Origin: JAOPZW01 sp963851295
GTDB taxonomy: Bacteria; Actinomycetota; Thermoleophilia; Solirubrobacterales; Solirubrobacteraceae
NCBI GenBank assembly: GCA_963851295.1
Contig: CAWKOS010000013.1
Location: forward strand, 86,270-150,269
Direction of reading: 5' to 3'
DNA: 64,000 bases
Shown here piece by piece: positions 1-7,454 of this stretch (its first letter is position 1; each line of letters begins with the position of its first letter). The position numbers and the translations under genes were made by a program. A model generated the notes under the pieces. It was given only the letters and a program-made list of their open reading frames with translations, searched no databases and had not been told where the DNA came from.

Positions 1-347
1 TCCGAGCCGGCGAACGTGGTCACGGACACCGTGTACGTGCCGTTGCCGACGTAGTCGACGCTAGGTCCGGTGGCCGAGCCCGTCGTACACAACGAGTCGT
101 TCACGACCTTCGCGCCGTTCGGGCCCGACGCGGTGATCTTCCAGTTGTCGGTGGCTGCCGCGGTGACGTTGAGCTGCGTGTTCATGTTGCGGATGTTGAG
201 CGTGCCCCCGAGCGTGATCGGGTTCCCGTCGTCTCCGTTGACGGTGACGCTCACGGCGGCGTGCGCCGCGGCCGGTGCGAAGGCGCTGGCGGCGAGAGCC
301 GCCGAAGCGGCAACGAGAGCCTTTCGGCTCCTGCGACTGGACCTCAA
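1..347 (-). CDS. Secreted hypothetical protein, C-terminus beyond window edge
   Basis: An open frame on the minus strand begins at a TTG codon (347-345) preceded by GGGAGG with a 7-nt spacer, and runs off the left edge without a stop, giving at least 115 residues. The N-terminus is a signal peptide: basic residues (RSSRRSRK), an Ala-rich hydrophobic stretch and an AHA-type cleavage site at about residue 29. The mature part is rich in Thr, Asn and Val, with alternating beta-type sequence (for example TLNIRNMNTQLNVTAAATDNW), so an Ig-like or other all-beta extracellular domain is likely. It is divergent from the secreted protein at 521, with about 170 nt between them. The function is unknown, and only the first part is visible. 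Confidence 0.75.
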   Translation of the reverse strand, partial: MRSSRRSRKALVAASAALAASAFAPAAAHAAVSVTVNGDDGNPITLGGTLNIRNMNTQLNVTAAATDNWKITASGPNGAKVVNDSLCTTGSATGPSVDYVGNGTYTVSVTTFAGS

Positions 348-520
348 GAGATTGCCTCCCTGTTTCCCCACGGGTGCTGTGCGCACCTCAGAACACGGGA
401 TCCTTACCCAAGTTGCCCCGGGCCGAAAGGCGCAGGTCGCGGGGGAGACATTTGCCTCGTCACGCCCTAGCCGAGTTGCGGCTCCCTTAAGCAGAGCCCG
501 AAACGAGCGCGGAGGTACTG

Positions 521-2203
521 GTGTCGAGAGCAAGGATCACCCGGACGGCAGCCGGCGCTGCTCTCGCCGCTTCCCTGTCCTTGCTCGTGTGCGCCCAAGC
601 GCACGCCGGGCACTACCGAGTCCAGACTTGCACCACGGCAGATTGGCGCTCGCTCGGTCCGACGATCGGCAGTCCGAGCTTCGTCAGCGGCTGGGACTAC
701 GGATTCACAAGCCTGACGCCGACGTCGCTCAGGGATGGCTGCCCCACTGGGGGGATGTTCTTCCTCGAGGTTCCGGGCAACGGTTTCGTGATGCCCACGG
801 GACAGAGTGTTTGGGTGAGATGGACAGCGGCCCCCGGGACACAACTGACCGCGGTGAGCACGCGGTGGGGCGCCATCGCGGAGCTGAACCCCGCCCGCAG
901 TCAAGGCGTAGCGCAGCTCACGGTTGCCACCGACCAGGAGCAGCTGCTCGCGCGGAACACGCCATTGACCGTGTCCTACGGCCTGGGTGGTGCTCCGGCG
1001 CTTGCTGCTCAGCTCCGTCCCGCTCACTGGTTCGAGATCCGCCTTTCCTGCATGCAGGACTGCCTGGGGAGCGCGTTCCCCATCTCGATGAACGTCAGGG
1101 TTGCCGGAACCGCGTTCGATGTCGCGGACCCCTTTCCACCGGTGGGCGGGCTCGCCGGTAGCGCCGTCGACGCTCAGACCTGGTCGGGCGTGGTGCTCTT
1201 CACCCTGAACGCCGCGGACGCCGGCGGTGGCGTCGCACGGGCGGTGCTCGAGCTCGACGGCACCGATGCGCGCAGCATTCCGCTGGGCGACCCGCGCATC
1301 TGCCAGGACCTCCGGGAGGATCCGACCATCCCGGAGTACCCCGCCGCGCAGCCGTGCCCCGTGCGCATCGACTCACGCACTCTTGCGATCGACACCAACG
1401 GGCTCCCGCAGGGTCCGCATGTCGTGCGTGTGCTCTTGGAGGACGCGGCGGGGAACCGAACGGCGGTCTTCGGTCCCGTGACGCGAACGATCGCCACCAA
1501 CCGCGGGATCGGGCCTGGGTCCGACCCGACCGCGCGCGGCGAGGCCAACGGCGTGGGTGCGTCCGATCAGGCCCGTCTGACCGCGCATTGGGGCCGGCGG
1601 AGCCAGCGGACGTCGCTGGTGAGCGCGTTCGGGCACGCCCATGTGGTGCGTGGTCGGTTGACGACGCAGGAGGGGGCGCCGATCTCGGGCGCGACGATCG
1701 ATCTGGTCTCGAAGACGACGGCGGTGAATGCGCGGCCGTTGGCGAAGCGGGTTGGGGCGCGGACGGGGAGCGATGGGTCGTGGTTCGTGGTGCTGCCGCG
1801 GACGGTGTCCTCGCGGGATCTGAGCTTCGGCTATCGCAGTCATGTCAACGACACGATCGCCACCGCGACGGCCGCGCTCAGGCTGAGGGTGCGGGCCGGG
1901 GTGCGACTCAAGATCCGTCCGCGACACGCCAGGCGCGGGCAGGCGATCCGGTTCAGCGGGCGGCTGCTGGGCGGGCCGATGCCGCGCGGCGGCAAGCAGA
2001 TCGTGCTCATGGCGCGGACGAGCCGGGGGGCGTGGGTGCGCTTCAACGTCGTGCGGGCCGACGCGCGCGGGCGGTTCGCGGCTCGCTACCGTTTCCAGCA
2101 GCCGGGGACGGCGCGCTACCGGTTCAGAGCGCTGAGCCTGGCAGAGGCGGCGTACCCGTACCTGGCGGGCGGCTCGAACGTCGTGACCGTTTTGAAGCGC
2201 TGA
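521..2203 (+). CDS. Large secreted beta-rich hypothetical protein
   Basis: A 560-residue protein starts at GTG 521 with GGAGG five bases upstream. Residues 1-29 form a signal peptide (AAGAALAASLSLLVCAQAHA). The first half of the mature protein has Cys pairs (VQTCTTADW, LSCMQDCLG) typical of the extracellular actinobacterial proteins that open with HYRVQTC-like sequence. Around residues 225-335 lies an Ig-like or cadherin-like stretch (DAGGGVARAVLELDG, LPQGPHVVRVLLEDAAGN). Around 370-450 is a carboxypeptidase-regulatory-like module (GAPISGATIDLVS, GSDGSWFV), and the C-terminus carries a further beta repeat. It is probably a cell-surface or secreted binding protein. No catalytic motif is visible. 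Confidence 0.8.
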   Translation: MSRARITRTAAGAALAASLSLLVCAQAHAGHYRVQTCTTADWRSLGPTIGSPSFVSGWDYGFTSLTPTSLRDGCPTGGMFFLEVPGNGFVMPTGQSVWVRWTAAPGTQLTAVSTRWGAIAELNPARSQGVAQLTVATDQEQLLARNTPLTVSYGLGGAPALAAQLRPAHWFEIRLSCMQDCLGSAFPISMNVRVAGTAFDVADPFPPVGGLAGSAVDAQTWSGVVLFTLNAADAGGGVARAVLELDGTDARSIPLGDPRICQDLREDPTIPEYPAAQPCPVRIDSRTLAIDTNGLPQGPHVVRVLLEDAAGNRTAVFGPVTRTIATNRGIGPGSDPTARGEANGVGASDQARLTAHWGRRSQRTSLVSAFGHAHVVRGRLTTQEGAPISGATIDLVSKTTAVNARPLAKRVGARTGSDGSWFVVLPRTVSSRDLSFGYRSHVNDTIATATAALRLRVRAGVRLKIRPRHARRGQAIRFSGRLLGGPMPRGGKQIVLMARTSRGAWVRFNVVRADARGRFAARYRFQQPGTARYRFRALSLAEAAYPYLAGGSNVVTVLKR

Positions 2204-2204
2204 G

Positions 2205-2277
2205 AGCCGGAGAGGGGACTCGAACCCCTGGCCTACCGCTTACAAGGCGGTTGCTCTACCAGCTGAGCTACTCCGGC
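2205..2277 (-). tRNA. tRNA-Thr (anticodon TGT)
   Basis: Read on the minus strand, the 73-nt sequence folds as a complete cloverleaf. The acceptor stem is GCCGGAG paired with CTCCGGC, the D arm is GCTC/GAGC, and the anticodon stem ACCGC/GCGGT encloses the loop CTTGTAA with anticodon TGT. The T arm AGGGG/CCCCT encloses TTCGAGT. The discriminator base is T, and CCA is not encoded. It decodes ACA threonine codons. It sits two bases after the stop of the secreted-protein gene on the other strand. Confidence 0.97.
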
Positions 2278-2302
2278 AGGGATCGACCGCGAGCGTAGCG
2301 GC

Positions 2303-2839
2303 CTAGCTCTCCGAGGCCCCGACCGCGTGCTCGAGGTCGCCGTGGCCGTTGGAGGAGACGACGTGCTCGAACGGCGGCACGGGGCTGTCGTCGGGGCCGT
2401 TGAAGCGGCGCTCGAGCTCGCCGAGGACGATCCCGAACACGAGGTGGCGGAAGGTGGCCTGGACGAAGGCGCGGCCGTTGCCCCACAGCTCGGGGAGCTC
2501 GTCGCGGGCCGGGTGGACGCGGTCGACCGCCACGGTCACCGGCCACGTCGTGAGGTGCTCGATCAGCGCCAGCGCCGGGCCGCGCGCCCACGACGGCAAC
2601 GGCAGTCGCGGCGCCACGTTGGCGTACGCGGCGCCGAACGCCGCACCGTTGAGCAGGTGCATGCCGAGCCCGACGACGGGCCACGCAGGGCCGCGCGTGA
2701 GCGCCTTTCCGAGCAGCGCCTCGTCGGAGTAGGCCGATCCGAAGGCCCGCATGTCGACCTGCGCCTGCACCGACCAGGCGCCGGCGGCGATGGCTCCGGC
2801 GAGAGCTCCGCGGGCGGTCCGTGCGCGATCGATCGACAT
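2303..2839 (-). CDS. Small integral membrane hypothetical protein
   Basis: The protein has 178 residues when started at ATG 2839. A longer reading from ATG 2884 would overlap the start of the divergent acyltransferase, so the inner start is preferred. The N-terminal half has hydrophobic Gly/Ala-rich helices (GALAGAIAAGAWSV, VVGLGMHLLNGAAFGAAYANV), and a later helix contains ALALIEHLTTWPVTVAV. This pattern suggests three or four membrane segments with a hydrophilic C-terminal tail. It is a conserved-looking actinobacterial membrane protein of unknown function, transcribed away from the PlsC-GpsA fusion gene with which it shares a 43-nt promoter region. Confidence 0.65.
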   Translation of the reverse strand: MSIDRARTARGALAGAIAAGAWSVQAQVDMRAFGSAYSDEALLGKALTRGPAWPVVGLGMHLLNGAAFGAAYANVAPRLPLPSWARGPALALIEHLTTWPVTVAVDRVHPARDELPELWGNGRAFVQATFRHLVFGIVLGELERRFNGPDDSPVPPFEHVVSSNGHGDLEHAVGASES

Positions 2840-2882
2840 CGGGGAACTGTAACCGTGGCCAGCACCGCGACGTATCGATGGC

Positions 2883-4394
2883 ATGGATCGCCAGGCCCTT
2901 CTGGACCGTGCGCGCGGGCGCGGCGTGAACCCGGTCGTCTACTGGGGCCTGCGCGCGATCCTGCAGCCGTTCTTCCATCTGTACTGGCGCCTGAGCCGCA
3001 TCGGGCGCGAGCACATCCCGGCGACGGGGCCGTTCATCATCGCGGCCAACCACCGGTCGTTCCTGGATCCCTTCGTCATCGCGGTGATGGCCCGCAGGCC
3101 GATCTACTTCATGACGAAGAAGGAGGCCTTCATCAACCGCCCGGTGGCGTGGCTGCTCGCGTCGCTCGGCGCCTTCCCGATCGACCGCGAGGGCGGCGAC
3201 CAGGAGGCGATGGCCACGACGCGCGCGATCCTCGAGCGCGGCGATGGCGTCCTCATCTTCCCCGAGGGCACGCGGACCCGCCCGGGGCCGCTGGGCCGTC
3301 CCAAGCGCGGCGTCGGGCGCCTGGCGCTCGAGAGCGGCGTGCCCGTCGTCCCGGTCGCGATCATCGGGTCGGAGGCCGTCCGCAAGGGCTGGCGGATCCG
3401 CCCGCACAAGGTCCGCATCCGCGCCGGCGCCCCGCTGACCTTCCCGCAGGTCGAGGAGCCGAGCCGCTCGCTCGCGAGCGCCGTGACCGACCGCATCTGG
3501 CCGTGCGTCGAGCTGCAGTGGGAGTGGCTGGGCGGCACCCCGCGCGTCCATCGCGCCGCCGTCATCGGCGCCGGCGCATGGGGCGTGAGCCTCGCGACGG
3601 CGCTCGCCCGCGCCAGCCTCGAGGTCGACCTCGGGACCCGCGGCGCCGAGGAGGCCGCCGCGCTCGAAGGCACGCTGCCCGACGCCATCACCGTCCTTCC
3701 CGCGAGCGACGTCGCGCTCGCCCACCACGACCTCGTCTGCCTCGCCGTCGCGCCGCGCGAGCTGCCGGCTGTCATGGACGAGATCGGCGCCGCCATCCCC
3801 GCGCGCGCAGGGGTGGTCGTCCGTGCCGGCGGCCTCGTCCCGCCGCTGGGGACGCTGCCCTCTGCCTACGTCGCCGAGCGCACCGCCGCCCGCGCGGTCG
3901 CCTCCGTGAGCGCCGCGGCAGACGCGCTCGAACCGGGCGCGCCGCTCGTCGTCGCCGGCGCCGACCCGGGCTTCCTCAAGCAGGTCGCCGACGCGCTGCG
4001 CGTCGCCCGCTTCGAGATCGAGCGCACGACCGACGTCACCGGCGCCGAGCTGGCCGCCGCCGCGCGCAACGCGGCCGCCCTCGCCGCCGCCACGGCAGCC
4101 GGCACCGCGGCCGCCGGCGCGGCCGCCGCCCTCGTCATCGCCGAGGTCGACGCCTACGCGCGCCGCCACGGCGCCCGCGCCGAGAGCTTCGCGGGCCTGG
4201 CGAAGAACGGCAACGGCAACGGCCACGCCTCCCCGGACGACCTTCTGCTCCTCGCCGCCGCCCTGCGCGAGGACGGCGTCGCGGCGCCGGCCCTCACCGG
4301 GCTGGCCGACGTCGTCGCGGGGCGCGTCGAGCCCGAGGACTGGGCGGCGATGGTGACCGAGTCGACCGATGTGCGGCGTCCGCGTGCCGCATAA
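2883..4394 (+). CDS. PlsC-type acyltransferase fused to a degenerate GpsA-like domain
   Basis: The 503-residue protein has two parts. Residues 1-210 are a 1-acyl-glycerol-3-phosphate acyltransferase domain with the HX4D catalytic motif (NHRSFLDP, His57/Asp62) and the FPEGTR phosphate-binding motif at 126-131; this enzyme acylates lysophosphatidate during phospholipid synthesis. Residues 222-503 resemble NAD-dependent glycerol-3-phosphate dehydrogenase: a Rossmann loop GAGAWG at 229-234 and a DVTGAELAAAARN segment matching the GpsA helix that normally carries a catalytic Lys (here Arg). The Lys-containing KG motif and the GLGDL-type loop of active GpsA are not recognisable, so dehydrogenase activity is doubtful. 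The second half may be structural or NAD-sensing. No frameshift is apparent; the frame is continuous through the junction. Confidence 0.85.
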   Translation: MDRQALLDRARGRGVNPVVYWGLRAILQPFFHLYWRLSRIGREHIPATGPFIIAANHRSFLDPFVIAVMARRPIYFMTKKEAFINRPVAWLLASLGAFPIDREGGDQEAMATTRAILERGDGVLIFPEGTRTRPGPLGRPKRGVGRLALESGVPVVPVAIIGSEAVRKGWRIRPHKVRIRAGAPLTFPQVEEPSRSLASAVTDRIWPCVELQWEWLGGTPRVHRAAVIGAGAWGVSLATALARASLEVDLGTRGAEEAAALEGTLPDAITVLPASDVALAHHDLVCLAVAPRELPAVMDEIGAAIPARAGVVVRAGGLVPPLGTLPSAYVAERTAARAVASVSAAADALEPGAPLVVAGADPGFLKQVADALRVARFEIERTTDVTGAELAAAARNAAALAAATAAGTAAAGAAAALVIAEVDAYARRHGARAESFAGLAKNGNGNGHASPDDLLLLAAALREDGVAAPALTGLADVVAGRVEPEDWAAMVTESTDVRRPRAA

Positions 4395-4408
4395 GTAGGC
4401 TGCGATGC

Positions 4409-4936
4409 GTGGACAAGGTCCAGCTCGATTCGGAGTTCTCGGAGCTGTACAAGGCGCACCTGCGCGACGTGTACTCCTACGCCTACTACCGGGTGGGCAA
4501 CCATCACGACGCGGAGGACCTGACCGAGCAGACCTTCCTGCAGGCCTATCGGCACTACGAGCGGGCGCTCGCGGAATCGGATGGCAGGCCGCTGCGCCCG
4601 TGGCTGATCCGCATCGCGCACAACCTGGCGGCGAACCTCTATCGCGACCGCGCGCGCAAGCCGCAGACGCCGATCGAGGACACGACCGTGCTCAGCGCGA
4701 TGCACACGACGGAGGACCTGGTGGAGGGCCGCGACGAGCTGGCGCGGATCCTGGACGGGGTCAAGGAGCTGCCCGACGACCGTCGAGAGGCGCTGATCAT
4801 GCGCTTCGCGCTGGGGATGGACAACCGCGAGATCGCGCGGGCCATGGGTCGTACGGACGGCGCGACGAAGGTGCTGATCCACCGCGCCATCAAGCAGCTC
4901 GAGGAGATCGTCGTCGCCCGGGGAGGGGCGCGCTGA
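4409..4936 (+). CDS. ECF-type RNA polymerase sigma factor
   Basis: The protein has 175 residues from GTG 4409. Region 2 is clear (YKAHLRDVYSYAYYRVGN, then DAEDLTEQTFLQAYRHY), followed by a PWLIRIAHNLAANLYRD segment. Region 4 has DDRREALIMRFALGMDNREIA and a helix-turn-helix (AMGRTDGATKVLIHRAIKQL). It directs RNA polymerase to a specific promoter set. Its stop is one base before the ATG of a small membrane protein at 4938, which probably shares the transcript and may act as its partner. No zinc-type anti-sigma factor is adjacent. The GTG start is the only NTG codon close upstream of the conserved region. Confidence 0.88.
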   Translation: MDKVQLDSEFSELYKAHLRDVYSYAYYRVGNHHDAEDLTEQTFLQAYRHYERALAESDGRPLRPWLIRIAHNLAANLYRDRARKPQTPIEDTTVLSAMHTTEDLVEGRDELARILDGVKELPDDRREALIMRFALGMDNREIARAMGRTDGATKVLIHRAIKQLEEIVVARGGAR

Positions 4937-4937
4937 C

Positions 4938-5288
4938 ATGAGCGATCCGATCGCCGCCGACATCGAAGGGCTGCTGCGCCAGGCGTTCGCGCCGGTGGAG
5001 CCGCCCGAGACGCTTGCCACGCGCCTGGAGTCCACGCTGCAGGAGCTCACCGACCTCGCCGCCGAGGAGCTCGAGTCGTGGGAGCTGAGCTCGATGCGCG
5101 ACCCGCGCAACTGGGTGCGCCCGGTCGCCGCGGTCGCCGTCGGCACCGCTGCGGGCGCGGGCCTCGTGATCCTGCGCGTCCGCCAGCAGCACCGCAAGTC
5201 CCGCAAGCACGTGCAGGGCGTCGAGCTCGCCCAGCGGACGGCCAAGGCCGCGGCCGACGAGGTCAAGCGGCTCATGCCCAGGCGCTGA
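4938..5288 (+). CDS. Single-pass membrane hypothetical protein next to a sigma factor
   Basis: The 116-residue protein follows the ECF sigma gene with a one-base gap, so translational coupling is likely. The N-terminal 60 residues are acidic and helical (PPETLATRLESTLQELTDLAAEELESW). Residues about 57-78 form one hydrophobic segment (VRPVAAVAVGTAAGAGLVIL), and the C-terminal tail is strongly basic (RVRQQHRKSRKH, DEVKRLMPRR). It could be a membrane partner or regulator of the sigma factor, but it lacks the HX3CX2C motif of zinc anti-sigma factors. The function is inferred from position only. Confidence 0.7.
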   Translation: MSDPIAADIEGLLRQAFAPVEPPETLATRLESTLQELTDLAAEELESWELSSMRDPRNWVRPVAAVAVGTAAGAGLVILRVRQQHRKSRKHVQGVELAQRTAKAAADEVKRLMPRR

Positions 5289-5325
5289 TCCGAACCCCCG
5301 CCTGTTGCGTAATGTCATCCCCAGG

Positions 5326-5898
5326 ATGGCGTTCGCGCAGCTCGCCGACGAGGACCTGATGCAGCTCGTGCGTCGTGGCGACGCGCAGGCCTTCGAGGTC
5401 GTCTACGAGCGCCATGCGACGGCCGCCTTCTCGCTCGCATACCGCATGACAGGCACCCGCAACACCGCCGAGGACGTCGTCCAGGAGGCCTTCCTGAGCC
5501 TCTGGCGCTCGGGCGCGCGCTACGACCGCAACCGCGGGTCGGTGCGCACGTGGGTGTTGGGCATCGTCCACAACCGCGCCATCGACGCGCTGCGCCGCGC
5601 GATGGTCCACGATCGCCGGCGGGCGAGCGACGAGGGCATCGAGGAGCGCTTCGAGGCCCGCGAGCGCACGGACGTCGAGGCCGCGCGCCGCGACGAGGCC
5701 CGCGACGTGCGCCACGCGCTGGGCACGCTTCCGCCCGAGCAGTGCAAGGTCATCGAGCTCGCCTACTTCGGCGGCTTCACGCACTCCGAGATCGCCTCCA
5801 TGCTCGACACGCCGATCGGCACGGTGAAGGGACGGATGCGCCTGGGGCTCGAGAAGCTCCGCGGGCAGCTCGGCGGGCTGGCGGAGGCGCTGTCATGA
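5326..5898 (+). CDS. ECF sigma factor, SigK-like, paired with RskA-type anti-sigma
   Basis: The protein has 190 residues from ATG 5326; an upstream in-frame TTG at 5305 would add seven residues. Region 2 includes DEDLMQLVRRGDAQAFEVVYERH and AEDVVQEAFLSLWRSG, and region 4 includes LPPEQCKVIELAYFGGFTH followed by an HTH (SEIASMLDTPIGTVKGRM). The stop overlaps the start of the anti-sigma gene (ATGA at 5895-5898), the usual arrangement for co-translated sigma and anti-sigma pairs. It is predicted to respond to an envelope or redox signal relayed by that membrane partner. Confidence 0.9.
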   Translation: MAFAQLADEDLMQLVRRGDAQAFEVVYERHATAAFSLAYRMTGTRNTAEDVVQEAFLSLWRSGARYDRNRGSVRTWVLGIVHNRAIDALRRAMVHDRRRASDEGIEERFEARERTDVEAARRDEARDVRHALGTLPPEQCKVIELAYFGGFTHSEIASMLDTPIGTVKGRMRLGLEKLRGQLGGLAEALS

Positions 5899-6620
5899 GC
5901 CCCTGCGAGCGCCGCGACGACGTCGGCTCCTACGTGCTGCGCGCGCTGCCCGACGACGAGCACGAGCGCTTCACGGCGCACCTCGAGGGCTGCGAGGCGT
6001 GCCGGCGCGACGTCGCCGAGCTGCAGATGGCCGCCGACACGCTGCCGCTGGCCGCGGTCCAGGTCGCGCCGCCGCCCGAGCTCAAGGACCGCATCATGGC
6101 CGTGGTCCGCTCGGAGGCCGAGCTGCGCGCCGCCGCGGACGCGCGAGCCGAGGAGCCCGCCGCGCCCGCGGACCGCGAGCCGCGCCGGCGCCGCTGGTCG
6201 CTCTCCCTGCGCCCGCTCACGGCCGCGATCGCCGCGGGCGCGCTGGTCGCCGCCGGCGTCATCGGCGGGATCGTCCTCACCGGCGGCGGGAGCTCGAAGA
6301 CGATCACCGGGACGGTCCAGATCGCGTCGGCGCCGACCGCCCGCGCGTCGCTCGTCCTCTCCGACGACGCCACCAAGCTCCAGGTGCGCAACATGCCCCC
6401 GCCGCCGAGCGGCAAGGTCTACCAGGTGTGGCTCAAGCGCCCCAACCAGGACCCGGCGCCCACGACGGCGCTGTTCCGCGTGGACCCGAAGGGCAGCGCG
6501 GACGTCGAGGTCCAGCACGGCCGCCTGAAGGGCGTCGACCAGGTGCTGGTCACCGCCGAGCCCGACGGCGGCTCGATGAAGCCGACGAGCAACCCGGTCA
6601 TCGTCGCCTCCACGGCCTGA
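5895..6620 (+). CDS. Anti-sigma factor of the RskA family
   Basis: A 241-residue membrane protein. Residues 1-45 hold a zinc anti-sigma domain with HX3CX2C (His29, Cys33, Cys36 in HLEGCEACRRDV), which is expected to hold the upstream sigma factor. One transmembrane segment lies at about residues 109-132 (AAIAAGALVAAGVIGGIVLTGGG). The exported C-terminal part is the RskA domain, with the typical PSGKVYQVWLKR and FRVDPKGSADVEV segments. In this family, regulated intramembrane proteolysis releases the sigma factor; the signal here is unknown. The gene overlaps the sigma gene by four bases. Confidence 0.9.
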   Translation: MSPCERRDDVGSYVLRALPDDEHERFTAHLEGCEACRRDVAELQMAADTLPLAAVQVAPPPELKDRIMAVVRSEAELRAAADARAEEPAAPADREPRRRRWSLSLRPLTAAIAAGALVAAGVIGGIVLTGGGSSKTITGTVQIASAPTARASLVLSDDATKLQVRNMPPPPSGKVYQVWLKRPNQDPAPTTALFRVDPKGSADVEVQHGRLKGVDQVLVTAEPDGGSMKPTSNPVIVASTA

Positions 6621-6660
6621 CGGGCAGTCGACGCGCCGGTTGATAGCTTCCGGCGCCCGC

Positions 6661-7449
6661 ATGGCGACCTGCTACCGCCACCCCTCCCGCGAGACCGGCG
6701 TGTCGTGCTCTTCGTGCGGGAGGCCGATCTGCCCGGACTGCATGACGCCCACGCCGGTCGGCATGCGCTGCCCGGAATGCGCCGCGCAGCGCACGCGCGT
6801 GCACACGATGCGCTCGACCACCGGCGAGCCGCGCGTGACGATCGCGATCATCATCGCGTGCGCCGTCGTCTTCCTGGCCACCAACGGCTTCAGCGGAGGC
6901 TCTGGGAAGCTGTGGGCGGACTGGGTCCTCTTCGGACCGGCGGTCCACTTCGGCCACGACTACTGGCGGCTGGTGACCTCCGGCTTCCTGCACTCGGGGC
7001 CGATCCACATCCTCTTCAACATGTACCTGCTGTGGCTCCTGGGGAACTTGATGGAGCCCTCGCTGGGGTCCGGGCGCTTCGCCGCGCTGTACTTCACGGC
7101 GCTGCTGTGGGGCGCCTTCGGCGCCCTGGTGGCCGACCCGAACGTCGCGACGGTCGGCGCCTCGGGCGCCGTCTTCGGGCTCATGGGCGCCGCGGCGGTC
7201 GAGATGCGCTCGCGGGGGATCAACCCGTTCAAGACCGACATCGGGCTGCTGATCATCTTCAACCTCGTGCTGTCCTTCGCGCTCAGCGGCATCTCGGTCG
7301 GCGGCCACATCGGCGGCCTCGTCGGCGGTGCGCTGGTGGGCGCGGCGTTCGTGGTCAGCGACCGCCGCCGGATGCCCCAGCTCGGCTACGCGGCGTGCGC
7401 CGTGCTCTCGGTCGCGGCGGTCATCGGCGCGCTCGCCGCCGCGGGCTGA
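6661..7449 (+). CDS. Rhomboid-family intramembrane serine protease with N-terminal zinc finger
   Basis: The protein has 262 residues from ATG 6661. Residues 4-43 form a B-box-like zinc-binding module (CYRHPSRETGVSCSSCGRPIC followed by CPDC and CPEC pairs). Six or so membrane helices follow. The rhomboid catalytic pair is visible: Ser168 in GASGAVFG and His216 in GGHIGGL, with the HILFN motif in helix 2. Rhomboids cleave membrane-anchored substrates within the bilayer. The gene directly follows the RskA-type anti-sigma gene on the same strand (40-nt gap), which makes an anti-sigma substrate tempting, but that is inference only. Confidence 0.88.
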   Translation: MATCYRHPSRETGVSCSSCGRPICPDCMTPTPVGMRCPECAAQRTRVHTMRSTTGEPRVTIAIIIACAVVFLATNGFSGGSGKLWADWVLFGPAVHFGHDYWRLVTSGFLHSGPIHILFNMYLLWLLGNLMEPSLGSGRFAALYFTALLWGAFGALVADPNVATVGASGAVFGLMGAAAVEMRSRGINPFKTDIGLLIIFNLVLSFALSGISVGGHIGGLVGGALVGAAFVVSDRRRMPQLGYAACAVLSVAAVIGALAAAG

Positions 7450-7454
7450 CGCCC

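Noticed and set aside
2268..4226. 652-codon minus-strand frame opposite the PlsC-GpsA gene
   Set aside because: Same shadow pattern; the plus strand carries intact HX4D and FPEGTR motifs.
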